A DNA stretch of 64,000 nucleotides from Thermoanaerobaculia bacterium (GTDB lineage: Bacteria; Acidobacteriota; Thermoanaerobaculia; Gp7-AA8). The translations under genes and the position numbers were made by a program. The notes below the pieces were generated by a model that made no database searches, was not told the DNA's origin, and was given only the letters and a program-made list of their open reading frames with translations. The stretch is from positions 1 to 64,000 of the forward strand of contig JADGNZ010000008.1 in NCBI GenBank assembly GCA_017883205.1, in the 5' to 3' direction. Positions within the stretch are counted from its first letter, which is position 1; each line of letters starts with the position of its first letter. Shown one piece after another: positions 16,203 through 24,284 of the stretch.

Positions 16203-19200
16203 CTAACGTCCGGGGCCGCCGCTGTTGCCGGCTGCGCCGCGCTGATTGCGAGTTGACTTCAATGCCGGCGCCGTTGGCGGCGGCAGCGATGGCTGCGGCA
16301 TGGCGATCGCCGGAACAGTCTCGCCTGGCGCTGCCGTCCGCATCTGGGTGATGCCGATGCTCCAGATGTAATCGCGCAGATAGTCGGTCAGTGCGACAGC
16401 ATCGCCCATCGTGCGCTTCAATTCTTTCTCGTCGCCGTTGAACAGCGGCAGCAGCGTCGCCTTGTACTGCGCGAACGGCGGCGTGTCGATGGCCATCGCC
16501 AGCGGCGATTGGAACCCTCCGGTCGCGGCATCGCGGGGGAAGTTCGTCGGCATGCGCGTGCCGTTGATCATTTCATTCGGACGGCGGATCCAATCGGAGA
16601 TCCACTCGTGACGCAGACGCATCCTCGCGAGCGTGAGGTTCGGTGCGAGCGAAGTCGAATCGGCAGTGTTCGGTACGGGCGGATTCTCGGGATTGACCGG
16701 CGTCGTCCCGTGGCACTGCGTGCAGCGCATCATCGTAAAGACCTGCTTGCCGATAGCCACGTTCTGCGCGGGCGGGTTCATCCCGCGCGACGTTTCGAAC
16801 TGCTGGCCCTTCCCCGCTTCCGCGAAGAACGTGACGAGCGTGTTCGCTTCCTCGTCGCTGAAGTGGAAGGTCGGCATGCGCACGCTGACCCACGGACGGA
16901 TCTTCATCACAGTTGGGTCTTTGAGGAAGTTGAACAGGAACGGCGACTGTGCCCTCGCCCCCTCGGGCGAAAGATCCGGCGGCAGGAAGTTGGCGTCCGC
17001 AATCGTTGAGGCGATCGAGTCGCGCCCTCGCCCGTCGACAACATGGCATGCGCGGCAGTTGTGCTGCGAAACGCGCTTCCGGCCTTCTTCGATCAGGCGC
17101 GTACGCGCGTCGCGTCCAGCCATCCGGTTTTCGGCGACCTTTTCCTTCGTCAATCCGACGACGACCATGGCGATGCGGCGCGCTTCCTCCGGCGAGAGGT
17201 GGAAGTTCGGCATCTTCAGCTTGTCGTTGTAGACCTTCGTGCGCCGGTCGTCGTAGATGCGCGGATTGCGAAGCTTGTTGTAGACCCACGACGGCACTGT
17301 GTGGATGACGTGTTCGGTGGTGCCGTCCTCGTTCTTCCACTGCTCATCGTTCATGAAGCCAAAATCGAAAAGGTGCAGCGCTTTCGAGCCTTCCACCGTC
17401 AGCTCGGTGCCGATCGGCTTGAGGCCTTCGAATCCTTTGATGTTGTGGCAGGAGTAGCAACCGTACTTTTCGATCGATCGCTGGCCGAGGTAGACGAGCT
17501 GATCGTGTTGGGTCATCGAGCGGAGCTTCGCTTCCGCCTCGACGTCGCTCAGCGTGTTGATGAGGTAGCCCTTGGCGAGATCGTGAACCGCCTGCGCATC
17601 CGGTGGGCGGATCGGTGTATTCATGAACGCCGGCTTCTGCATCGTCACGAGATACGCCGTCACGTCCGCGGCTTCCTGATCGGTGAGCCGCAGCGACGGC
17701 ATCGGCGCGTCAGCGTAGTAGGCCTTCGGATTCTTCACCCAGTTGTAAATCCAGGCTGGATTCGCCTTCGTTCCGACGCCGGTCAGGTTGAAGCCGTAGT
17801 TGCGCTCCAACGGGAAGTCTTCGCGCTTCGCCAGTCGGATCTGGCCGGTCTTCTCGTCTTTGACCTGCTCGGTGTCGATGTGACAGCCCATGCAGCCGAC
17901 GCTGCCGACGAGTTGCTTGCCGCGGGCGGCGTCGCCGGCGCCCGGCGGCGACCACGGCCGATGGGTCGATTTATCGAACAGGAAGCTGACGATGGCGTGA
18001 ATCTCGGCATCCTGGAGCTTGACGTTGTGCGCCCGTTCCTGCGGAGGCACGACGTTCGGATCGATCATGTTCCGCTGGTAGAAGAACGATGGCATCCGGG
18101 TGGTCGCACGGAAGTTGTGCGGCTCACTGATCCAGCGGAACGCCCACTCCGGCGTCGTCTTCTCTGCGATGCCGCCGAGGTCCGGGCCGGGCTTGCGGAG
18201 ATCGGTGAAACGCCAGTTGGCGATCTTGTGGCAGGCGTAGCAGCCATAGATCTCGATCGTTTGCTCCGCCTTCGTGATGTCGTCGCCGCGGTCGACGCCC
18301 ATCTGTCCCGAGTGGCACTTGATGCAGCCGGCCTCGTAGTAGTGACGCGGATACATCGGCGTCTCGATGAACTCGTTCTCTTCGTAGCCCCAATGTCGCT
18401 GCTCGAAATCGCGTGGCAGCGGGAAGAAGCCGGCGGAGAGTGCCGTGCGCTCTGCCCAGCGATGCTCCATGCGGGGACTTGCCGGCGTGTGACCTGCCCG
18501 GCCGAACTCGGTGGCGCGATCCTGGCCGCGATGGCAGACCGTGCAGCCGTACTCCAGCAGCGGATGAACGGACGCCGATCCCACGTAGAGATCGAGCTTC
18601 GGGTGCGTGCGCCACGGATTGAGGATGTCGTTGGGCGCATCCTGAATTCGTTTGAGCTGCGCGATGCGCTCCTCGGTCTCTTTCCGCTTCTCCTGCGGGA
18701 TCTGGTAGGCATCGAGCTTCTGCTGCAATTCCTTCGACAGTCTTGCCGCCTCGGTCTTGGACTCCCATCCCGGCGTGTCGATGGCGCGGTGGCAGGTCTG
18801 GCATCGGTCGACGCGCGGGACGCTCATGTAGTTCATGTCGATCGACAGATCGTTGAGAACCACCTGATCGATTTTGATCACGGGATTGACGAAGTCGAGC
18901 AGCGGCTGGCTGAGTATCCAGTTCGTGCTGAACGGCTTCATATCGACGGTGCCCAGTTGCTTGTTCAGCAGGTCGACGGATGCGGTCAGCTCTTTCTTCT
19001 TGTCCTCTGCATCCTTGATCTTCTTGAGCCATTGATCGACGTTTGCTTTGGCCGCGTCGCGTTTGCGCGTCGATTCTTGCAATGTGAGCTGGAGATCGGC
19101 GAGATGCTTCGTCTGCCGCTCGAACTCGGCCTGCTGCTGCGGCGCATCCGGTAAGTGCTGCACGACGGCAGCCTCCGTGATGTAGCGCTGGGCATCGAGA

Positions 19201-19565
19201 TTAGCCTTGACGAAGCGGTAGTCCTGATCGGCGCGGTAATGATCGCCCTCGATCGCGTCGAGCTCTTTCTGCGCGGAAAGATATTGATCGCGATGCCGGG
19301 CCAGCTCGATTTCATTCTTGCGGTCCTGCGCGTCGAGATCGGCGAGTTGCTGCTTGTTCTCCTCAGCCTGCGCGACGCCGATCTCCTGCGAGATGCGCTC
19401 CTGCTGCATGCGCATGAACTCGAGCTGAAACCACTTCCAACCGCGAATGTAGTCATATCCGACCATGAGACCCGTGACCGCAAGCAGAACGAGACTCGAC
19501 AGGGCGAAGATCATATTCAGCCTGCGAATCGAGTAATTGTGCGGAATCGGTTCTTGTGGCTTCAT
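16203..19565 (-). CDS. Membrane-anchored octahaem cytochrome c with coiled coil
   Basis: 1120 aa. One N-terminal transmembrane helix (about 17-37) and a long charged coiled coil (about 45-210) precede eight CxxCH motifs near residues 255, 340, 413, 441, 557, 702, 836 and 947. Spacing suggests successive cytochrome c modules. The tail (about 1070-1120) is Pro/Ala/Gly-rich. It follows the cytochrome b genes and precedes the cupredoxin and oxidase genes, so it probably takes the place of cytochrome c1 and a mobile cytochrome c. It lacks a conventional cytochrome c1 fold that I can identify. The large size and the coiled coil are unusual for a bc-associated cytochrome. Confidence 0.92.
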   Translation of the reverse strand: MKPQEPIPHNYSIRRLNMIFALSSLVLLAVTGLMVGYDYIRGWKWFQLEFMRMQQERISQEIGVAQAEENKQQLADLDAQDRKNEIELARHRDQYLSAQKELDAIEGDHYRADQDYRFVKANLDAQRYITEAAVVQHLPDAPQQQAEFERQTKHLADLQLTLQESTRKRDAAKANVDQWLKKIKDAEDKKKELTASVDLLNKQLGTVDMKPFSTNWILSQPLLDFVNPVIKIDQVVLNDLSIDMNYMSVPRVDRCQTCHRAIDTPGWESKTEAARLSKELQQKLDAYQIPQEKRKETEERIAQLKRIQDAPNDILNPWRTHPKLDLYVGSASVHPLLEYGCTVCHRGQDRATEFGRAGHTPASPRMEHRWAERTALSAGFFPLPRDFEQRHWGYEENEFIETPMYPRHYYEAGCIKCHSGQMGVDRGDDITKAEQTIEIYGCYACHKIANWRFTDLRKPGPDLGGIAEKTTPEWAFRWISEPHNFRATTRMPSFFYQRNMIDPNVVPPQERAHNVKLQDAEIHAIVSFLFDKSTHRPWSPPGAGDAARGKQLVGSVGCMGCHIDTEQVKDEKTGQIRLAKREDFPLERNYGFNLTGVGTKANPAWIYNWVKNPKAYYADAPMPSLRLTDQEAADVTAYLVTMQKPAFMNTPIRPPDAQAVHDLAKGYLINTLSDVEAEAKLRSMTQHDQLVYLGQRSIEKYGCYSCHNIKGFEGLKPIGTELTVEGSKALHLFDFGFMNDEQWKNEDGTTEHVIHTVPSWVYNKLRNPRIYDDRRTKVYNDKLKMPNFHLSPEEARRIAMVVVGLTKEKVAENRMAGRDARTRLIEEGRKRVSQHNCRACHVVDGRGRDSIASTIADANFLPPDLSPEGARAQSPFLFNFLKDPTVMKIRPWVSVRMPTFHFSDEEANTLVTFFAEAGKGQQFETSRGMNPPAQNVAIGKQVFTMMRCTQCHGTTPVNPENPPVPNTADSTSLAPNLTLARMRLRHEWISDWIRRPNEMINGTRMPTNFPRDAATGGFQSPLAMAIDTPPFAQYKATLLPLFNGDEKELKRTMGDAVALTDYLRDYIWSIGITQMRTAAPGETVPAIAMPQPSLPPPTAPALKSTRNQRGAAGNSGGPGR

Positions 19566-19581
19566 CGGTTAGGTGGCGCCC

Positions 19582-20805
19582 TCAGACGTTGAAGAAAATC
19601 TCCTGGATGTGAAGGATGTATTTCAGATTGAAGAGCCAGCGCAGCACCATCTTGATCGGCAGCGACATCATGATCAGGAAGAGGTAAGCGCCGACGTAGT
19701 AGCGCGCTGCTCCCATCTTCAGATAGAAGCGGCGGAACGGGCCGGCCGCCATCACCGGCGGCGTGCCGAGGTATGCGCCGATGAGGGCGAGCCCGAAGAT
19801 CTCGCGGATGATCCAGAGCTTCGGCAGCGACGTGCCGAGAACCTTGACCCACATCAGCTCGGAAAGATCGACATTGACGAGCGGCACGAGCTTGTTCGGA
19901 TCCCAGAATTCATAAGGTCCGAAGAAGTTCCAGTTCGGTCCGCGCAGGAACGTCCCGGTGATGATCAGGAACGACCAGAGCACGAGGAATCCATAGAGGA
20001 AAACGCCGATCTCCCACTTCCGTTCGCGGAAGGAGTAGTAGCCGTTGCCCTTCGGATTGGTGTCGATGTAGGGGATGGCCATCAGCCCGACGATGATGAG
20101 CGTCGGCAGTACGACGCCGGCCAGCCAGGGGTCGAAGTAGACGAGCATTTCCTGCAGGCCGAGGAAGTACCAGGGGGCCTTGGCAGGATTGGGTGAGGAA
20201 GTCGGATTGGCTGCTTCCTCCAGCGGCGCGCGCAACACCACCGACCAGACGATCATCACGATCGTCAGCAGGATCATGCAGAGCATCTCGGTGTAGACAA
20301 GATCGGGCCAGGTGAAGAGCTTTTCATCCGACTCGGTCTTCTCCCACGGAATGCCGCCGAGCGCGAGTTGCGAGTCGTTCAAATAGGCTTTCCGCAGAGC
20401 CAGCCAGGTAAAAAAACCGAGGAGGAAGATCATCGCCACGATGGGAACGTTGTCGGGCTTGGCGGCGATGAGAAAGAAGTTCGGATCGAGCATCGACAGG
20501 CCGAATGCGAGCCCGCCCACGACAAAGAGACGTAGGCCGACTTTGGTATCCCACAGGCGCCCGCCAAGTGCCGCCAGCCCGAAGAGAATCAGCAGGTAGG
20601 CGACGCCGAGGTAGGCCAGCGGCCGGATGAAAATGCCGACCACAAGGAGAAGGATACCGAAGCCTAGAAAGGCGATTCCGCCGCCCGATTTGATCCGGCC
20701 GTTGAGAAGATTGAAATAGATGATGAGCGCGAAAATCGACGTCAACAACAGGAACGAGATCGATCCCGCGGAGAGTACGTTGACGAAATCCTTGATGAAG
20801 TCCAT
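19582..20805 (-). CDS. Cytochrome b C-terminal subunit (b6f subunit IV-like), extended
   Basis: 407 aa. The usual subunit IV region carries the Qo-site segment ANPTSSPNPAKAPWYFLGLQE (about 200-220), where APWY stands in place of PEWY, as in several menaquinol-type complexes. It is preceded by about five extra hydrophobic segments (residues 15-150) and followed by two to three more, so the protein is far longer than the ~160-aa plant subunit IV. Translation signals are weak. It is 15 nt downstream of the N-terminal cytochrome b gene. Confidence 0.93.
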   Translation of the reverse strand: MDFIKDFVNVLSAGSISFLLLTSIFALIIYFNLLNGRIKSGGGIAFLGFGILLLVVGIFIRPLAYLGVAYLLILFGLAALGGRLWDTKVGLRLFVVGGLAFGLSMLDPNFFLIAAKPDNVPIVAMIFLLGFFTWLALRKAYLNDSQLALGGIPWEKTESDEKLFTWPDLVYTEMLCMILLTIVMIVWSVVLRAPLEEAANPTSSPNPAKAPWYFLGLQEMLVYFDPWLAGVVLPTLIIVGLMAIPYIDTNPKGNGYYSFRERKWEIGVFLYGFLVLWSFLIITGTFLRGPNWNFFGPYEFWDPNKLVPLVNVDLSELMWVKVLGTSLPKLWIIREIFGLALIGAYLGTPPVMAAGPFRRFYLKMGAARYYVGAYLFLIMMSLPIKMVLRWLFNLKYILHIQEIFFNV

Positions 20806-20820
20806 CGCGCGCTCGTCGTC

Positions 20821-21606
20821 CTACAGAGGACCCGAGATTCCTCCGTCTTTTCGCACCCGCCAGAAGTGAATGGCCATCAGGAAGCCGGCCGCCAGAGGAA
20901 TGACGACGCAGTGCAGCACGTAAAACCGCAGCAGCGTAGCCGCGCCGATCGATCGGCCGCCGATGAGCGCAAATCGGGCGTCATCACCTGCGTGAATGAG
21001 CCTGATATCGCCCAGTTTGACCAGCCCCGACATGGGTCCCTCATTGCCGGCGCCGGGAGAGGCGCGCGCCATCGAAGATCCAACCGTGATGGCCCAGATT
21101 GCGAGCTGATCCCACGGGAGGAGATATCCCGTGAACGAGAGCAGCAGCGTGAGGACGAGGAGAATGACGCCGACGTTCCAGTTGAATTCGCGCGGCGGCT
21201 TGTACGAGCCGGTCATGAAGACGCGGAACATGTGCAGCCAGACGGCGATGACCATGGCGTGTGCGCCCCATCGGTGCATCTCGCGCATGATCCCGAACGG
21301 GGCCTGCTCGCGCAGATCCATGATGTCGGTGAAGGCGTATTCGATCGTCGGACGGTAGTAGAACATCAGCAGCAGACCGGTGACCGTCTCGACGAGGAAG
21401 AGGAAGAAGGACGTCCCGCCCATGCACCAGGTGTAGCTCATGCGCACGCCGGAGCGGCGCACTTTCACCGGATGCAGATGCAGGATGAGCGAGCCGAGAA
21501 CCGCGAGAACACGCTTACGGTTCGTGTTCGGGATGCCGACACGGAAGACGGACTTCCAGACCTGTGAGTTGACGATGCCGTCTTTGAGTGCCGTCAGGTT
21601 CGCCAT
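20821..21606 (-). CDS. Cytochrome b N-terminal (b6-type) subunit
   Basis: 261 aa carrying both b-haems. Ligand pairs are His in MHRWGAH / VWLHMFRVF (13 residues between) and His in YVLHC / MAIHFWRVRKDGG (14 between). The 13/14 spacing is that of b6 rather than mitochondrial b. FTGYLLPWDQLAIWAITVG is the conserved cd-helix region. A Rieske gene is directly upstream, with GGGAG overlapping its stop. The split b6/subunit-IV form suggests a quinol:cytochrome c oxidoreductase of the Rieske/cytb 'green' group. Confidence 0.95.
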   Translation of the reverse strand: MANLTALKDGIVNSQVWKSVFRVGIPNTNRKRVLAVLGSLILHLHPVKVRRSGVRMSYTWCMGGTSFFLFLVETVTGLLLMFYYRPTIEYAFTDIMDLREQAPFGIMREMHRWGAHAMVIAVWLHMFRVFMTGSYKPPREFNWNVGVILLVLTLLLSFTGYLLPWDQLAIWAITVGSSMARASPGAGNEGPMSGLVKLGDIRLIHAGDDARFALIGGRSIGAATLLRFYVLHCVVIPLAAGFLMAIHFWRVRKDGGISGPL

Positions 21607-21614
21607 TCAGCTCC

Positions 21615-22187
21615 CTATAACTTGATGAACGCTTCGGGGTCGGTCCACTCGCCGCGCTCCTGGTGGAACTGCTTCGACTTGTCGACGACGATCTGGCCGT
21701 CAGCAACGTCGATGAAGATCTTGGCGCGCTCGAGCGGGCGAGGAGTCGGTCCTTCGAAGTTGATCCCCGACTTGTAGTAGCCGCTGCCGTGGCAGGGGCA
21801 TTTGAACTTGTTCTGTGTGGGAAGCCAGTTCGGCGTGCAGCCGAGATGGGTGCAGACGGTGATCAGGGCGTACACGATCTCTTCGGTGCGCACGATCCAG
21901 ATTCCGTACTTGTCCTTCCAGCGCTCGTCGACCTCGCCGACAGAGTAATCGGCGACCAGACCGGCCTTGAACTTCTGGACCGGCTCGAAGAGGACGTTGG
22001 GGAAGAGAAAGCGGCCCAGAATGCTGGCCAGACCGCCCAGCGCTGCCGCGAGAGCCAGCCAGGCGGTGGTGAGAACGAAGGGGAAACTACGCCTCGTGAT
22101 CTCCCCCTGTTCCCGTATATCGGCAGCCGCACTCCCTGCGAGGGGAGTCTTCGGAACCAACTGATATGGCTTGATTTCTTCAGACAT
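21615..22187 (-). CDS. Rieske iron-sulfur subunit
   Basis: 190 aa. A twin-arginine-like TRRSF and one helix (about 36-58) anchor it; the soluble domain holds the 2Fe-2S ligands CTHLGC (about 111) and CPCHGSGY (about 131). It shuttles electrons from quinol at the Qo site to the c-type haems. It is the first gene of the 13-kb respiratory operon. The Rieske, b and subunit IV genes keep the order of classical pet operons. Confidence 0.96.
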   Translation of the reverse strand: MSEEIKPYQLVPKTPLAGSAAADIREQGEITRRSFPFVLTTAWLALAAALGGLASILGRFLFPNVLFEPVQKFKAGLVADYSVGEVDERWKDKYGIWIVRTEEIVYALITVCTHLGCTPNWLPTQNKFKCPCHGSGYYKSGINFEGPTPRPLERAKIFIDVADGQIVVDKSKQFHQERGEWTDPEAFIKL

Positions 22188-22233
22188 CCGAGGTCGTGAT
22201 TGGGGCCGAATGGAGGCCGTTCCGGCGCGGGCG

Positions 22234-22264
22234 TAAATATCCGCTTTTCGTCAATCGGTGTCAA
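22234..22264 (-). promoter_or_regulatory. Candidate promoter of the respiratory operon
   Basis: On the minus strand TTGACA (22259-22264) and TATTTA (22234-22239) are 19 nt apart, about 47 nt before the Rieske ATG. The -35 is perfect, the -10 weak and the spacing long, so this is tentative. Confidence 0.35.
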
Positions 22265-22360
22265 CGGAAAAGGTGACAGCGGACACAGGTTGACGTGATG
22301 CGGTTTCAGCAGTTTCGAGTGTTGGGTTGGTGAGTGCTCGGTTGCCGCGTTGCTTCGTGC

Positions 22361-22434
22361 AGCTTCCCGGAGATGAGTGTCCAGGGTCCGGCAGTTCGCT
22401 CCGGCGCTACTTGGACACTTGTCTCGAGGAAGCT
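22361..22434. repeat. Nested inverted repeat upstream of the respiratory operon
   Basis: Two collinear arm pairs: AGCTTCC (22361-22367) with GGAAGCT (22428-22434) outside, and AGTGTCCA (22376-22383) with TGGACACT (22412-22419) inside. The stretch between 22188 and 22439 has no gene that I can support. Confidence 0.65.
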
Positions 22435-22439
22435 GTACG

Positions 22440-22810
22440 TGCTGAGAAAAATTTGCCGAACTTTGAGGACGATTTCCTCGAAGTTGAGGAGGATTTCCTG
22501 GAGATTGAGGAAAATTTGCCGAACTTTGAGGACCTTCGTCCTCAACTTCAGGACGTTTGTCATCAAACTTCAGGACCTTGGTCATCAAACTTCAGGACCT
22601 TGGTCATCAAACTTCAGGACCTTGGTCATCAAACTTCATGACCTTGGTCATCAAACTTCATGACCTTTGTCATCAAACTTCAGGACCTTTGTCATCAAAC
22701 TTCAGGACCTTGGTCATCAAACTTCATGACCTTGGTCATCAAACTTCAGGACCTTGTCATCAAACTTCAGGACCTTTTGTCCTCAAGTTGAGGACCTTTT
22801 CCTCGAGCTC
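22440..22810. repeat. Array A2: 22-nt tandem repeat between HEAT gene and respiratory operon
   Basis: Ten good units begin at 22560 and recur every 22 nt (one is 21 nt), core TCATCAAACTTCAGGACCTT; degenerate copies flank them on both sides. Because 22 is not a multiple of 3, each reading frame cycles through all three phases and repeats every 22 residues. The minus-strand unit begins ATGACCAAGGTCCTGAAG, an ATG-led open stretch as in the other arrays. Several translated frames stay open across the array but are low-complexity and unlikely to be genes. Confidence 0.92.
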
Positions 22811-22819
22811 AGCAACAAC

Positions 22820-23707
22820 CTACTTCTTCTCTAACGCCTGCTTCGCCGCAGCTTGCACCCGAAGGCTGGGGTCGCTCGTGGCGATGCGCTGAAGATCGGG
22901 CACAGCCTCGCGGCCGGCGACCTTCACGTAGGCGGACATAGCCACGATCATGGCGTCTTCCTTCTGATCCTCGCGCATGCCTGCCACGGCATTGAGCCGC
23001 GAGCGGTCGAGCATCTCGCGCAGCGGTCCGATGGCGCGCCGGTCGCCGAGGCGGGCCAGCGAGACGGCGGCGTTCCAGCGAACGTCCGCGACCTCGTCCT
23101 GCAGACCATTCACGAGGACGGGGATGGCGCTGGCGTCGCCGATCGCGCCGAGCGTGAAGTACGCAGTCTTGCGGATGTCTTTGTCCTCGTCCGCCGCGGC
23201 TTTGGCGATGCCGGGCACGGAAGCGGGATCGTGAAGCTCGCCGAGGGCCATCAGCGCATAGACGCGGTTGTCGGTGTCTTTGTCGTTGAGACCATCGAGC
23301 AGCAGCGGGGTGGCGCGGCGGTCGCCGAGCGTGCCGAGCACCATGCCGAGGTAGCGGCGGATGCGGGGATCGTCGGTTTTCGAATTGGTGTAGAGCGAGG
23401 CAACCTGCGGCTCGAGGTTCGGGTAGCGAGACGCCTCGCCGCGCTTGAGCGATTTCGAAAGCTGATACGCCGCCTGCCAGCGCTCGTGCGAGCTGCCGGA
23501 GCGGATGGCGTTGAGGTAGTCAGGAATGGTCTGCTCGTCGGTGGCCAGTTTGCCGAAGAGGAAGAAGATCAGGACGGCGATGAAGACGATGCCGAGCGGA
23601 AAGACGACGAACTGAAAGAGGATCGTTCGGGAGGATTCTTTGGGTACGTCGGTGGGGGTGGGGGGTTGGGGGTGGGGGGTGGGAGATGCAGAGAGGTCTT
23701 CGTGCAT
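22820..23707 (-). CDS. Membrane-anchored HEAT-repeat protein
   Basis: 295 aa from ATG 23707. A Pro/Thr-rich N-terminus and a single helix (FQFVVFPLGIVFIAVLIFFL, about 28-47) lead into six or more HEAT repeats (motifs such as DPRIRRYLGMVLGTLGDRRA and DVRWNAAVSLARLGDRRA). HEAT solenoids bind proteins; no enzymatic site is seen. A TTG at 23803, overlapping the ferredoxin stop as TTGA, would extend the protein by 32 residues through a G-rich repeat and cannot be excluded. It is downstream of the ferredoxin and upstream of the respiratory operon, so a role in assembling redox complexes is possible but unproven. Confidence 0.85.
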   Translation of the reverse strand: MHEDLSASPTPHPQPPTPTDVPKESSRTILFQFVVFPLGIVFIAVLIFFLFGKLATDEQTIPDYLNAIRSGSSHERWQAAYQLSKSLKRGEASRYPNLEPQVASLYTNSKTDDPRIRRYLGMVLGTLGDRRATPLLLDGLNDKDTDNRVYALMALGELHDPASVPGIAKAAADEDKDIRKTAYFTLGAIGDASAIPVLVNGLQDEVADVRWNAAVSLARLGDRRAIGPLREMLDRSRLNAVAGMREDQKEDAMIVAMSAYVKVAGREAVPDLQRIATSDPSLRVQAAAKQALEKK

Positions 23708-23811
23708 TAGATTGGATGGGATCGCGAGTCGAGAGTCGGCGTTCGAAGCGGGTTGCTTTTTCTCCGACTCCCCACCCCCCACTCCCCACTCCCCCCCGCT
23801 CAACGTCCCGT
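23641..23811. repeat. Iterated G-rich/C-rich inverted element at the HEAT gene start
   Basis: A (GGTGGGG)-like arm at 23650-23691 and its complement CCCCACTCCCCAC at 23766-23806 are separated by about 75 bp that contain the chosen ATG (23707). The C-rich arm has a clear 7-nt period (CCACTCC). The left arm encodes the Pro/Thr-rich N-terminus SPTPHPQPPTPTD. Both arms are also potential G-quadruplex tracts. Confidence 0.75.
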
Positions 23812-24273
23812 GCCCATCACGACAAAGTCAGGGAGGTACGTCTTGAGCTGCGTCGGCGCATCGGGGACGACGATCGCATCCTTGTCGCAGACCGATTCGC
23901 AGAGCCGGCAGGCCACACATTTCTTTTCGTCGACGAAGGCGATCTTGTAGTGGTTGGCCACCGTCTCGTCGTTCGGGTCGATCATCTTGATGCACTCGAA
24001 CGGGCAGATGTCGACGCAGAACTCACATCCCGTGCATAGCTCTTTGATGACTTCGGCCTTCGGAATCTCTTTCGGCTTCACGCGCGGAATGAACTCGCCA
24101 TGCTGGTTCTGGATGGCGTCGACCGGGCAATAGATCCCGCAGACAGAACAATCAATGCAGCGCTCAGGATGGATGTAGTACATCCCTCGGGCAGCACCCC
24201 AGATCGTGTTCGTGGGGCACTTGACCTCGCAGACGCTGCATCCAATGCACTTGTCGGTGATGAAATGAGGCAT
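23800..24273 (-). CDS. Four-cluster [4Fe-4S] ferredoxin-type protein
   Basis: 157 aa with four cysteine motifs: CIGCSVCEVKCP (about 9), CIDCSVCGIYCP (about 39), CTGCEFCVDICP (about 80) and CVACRLCESVC (about 118). This predicts four [4Fe-4S] clusters. No transmembrane helix or signal peptide, so it is probably cytoplasmic. It starts 11 nt after the glycosyltransferase stop and ends overlapping the TTG that could start the HEAT gene. It might feed or accept electrons for a membrane complex, but its partner is not identifiable here. Confidence 0.9.
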   Translation of the reverse strand: MPHFITDKCIGCSVCEVKCPTNTIWGAARGMYYIHPERCIDCSVCGIYCPVDAIQNQHGEFIPRVKPKEIPKAEVIKELCTGCEFCVDICPFECIKMIDPNDETVANHYKIAFVDEKKCVACRLCESVCDKDAIVVPDAPTQLKTYLPDFVVMGTGR

Positions 24274-24284
24274 GGGCTCGGAGT

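Noticed and set aside
17043-19154. 703-codon plus-strand frame opposite the octahaem cytochrome
   Set aside because: Shadow frame; Arg/Val/Leu-rich without domains, while the minus strand has eight CxxCH motifs.
22327-22892. Several plus-strand frames through array A2
   Set aside because: Each is only the translated 22-nt repeat with different phases; no conserved residues outside it.
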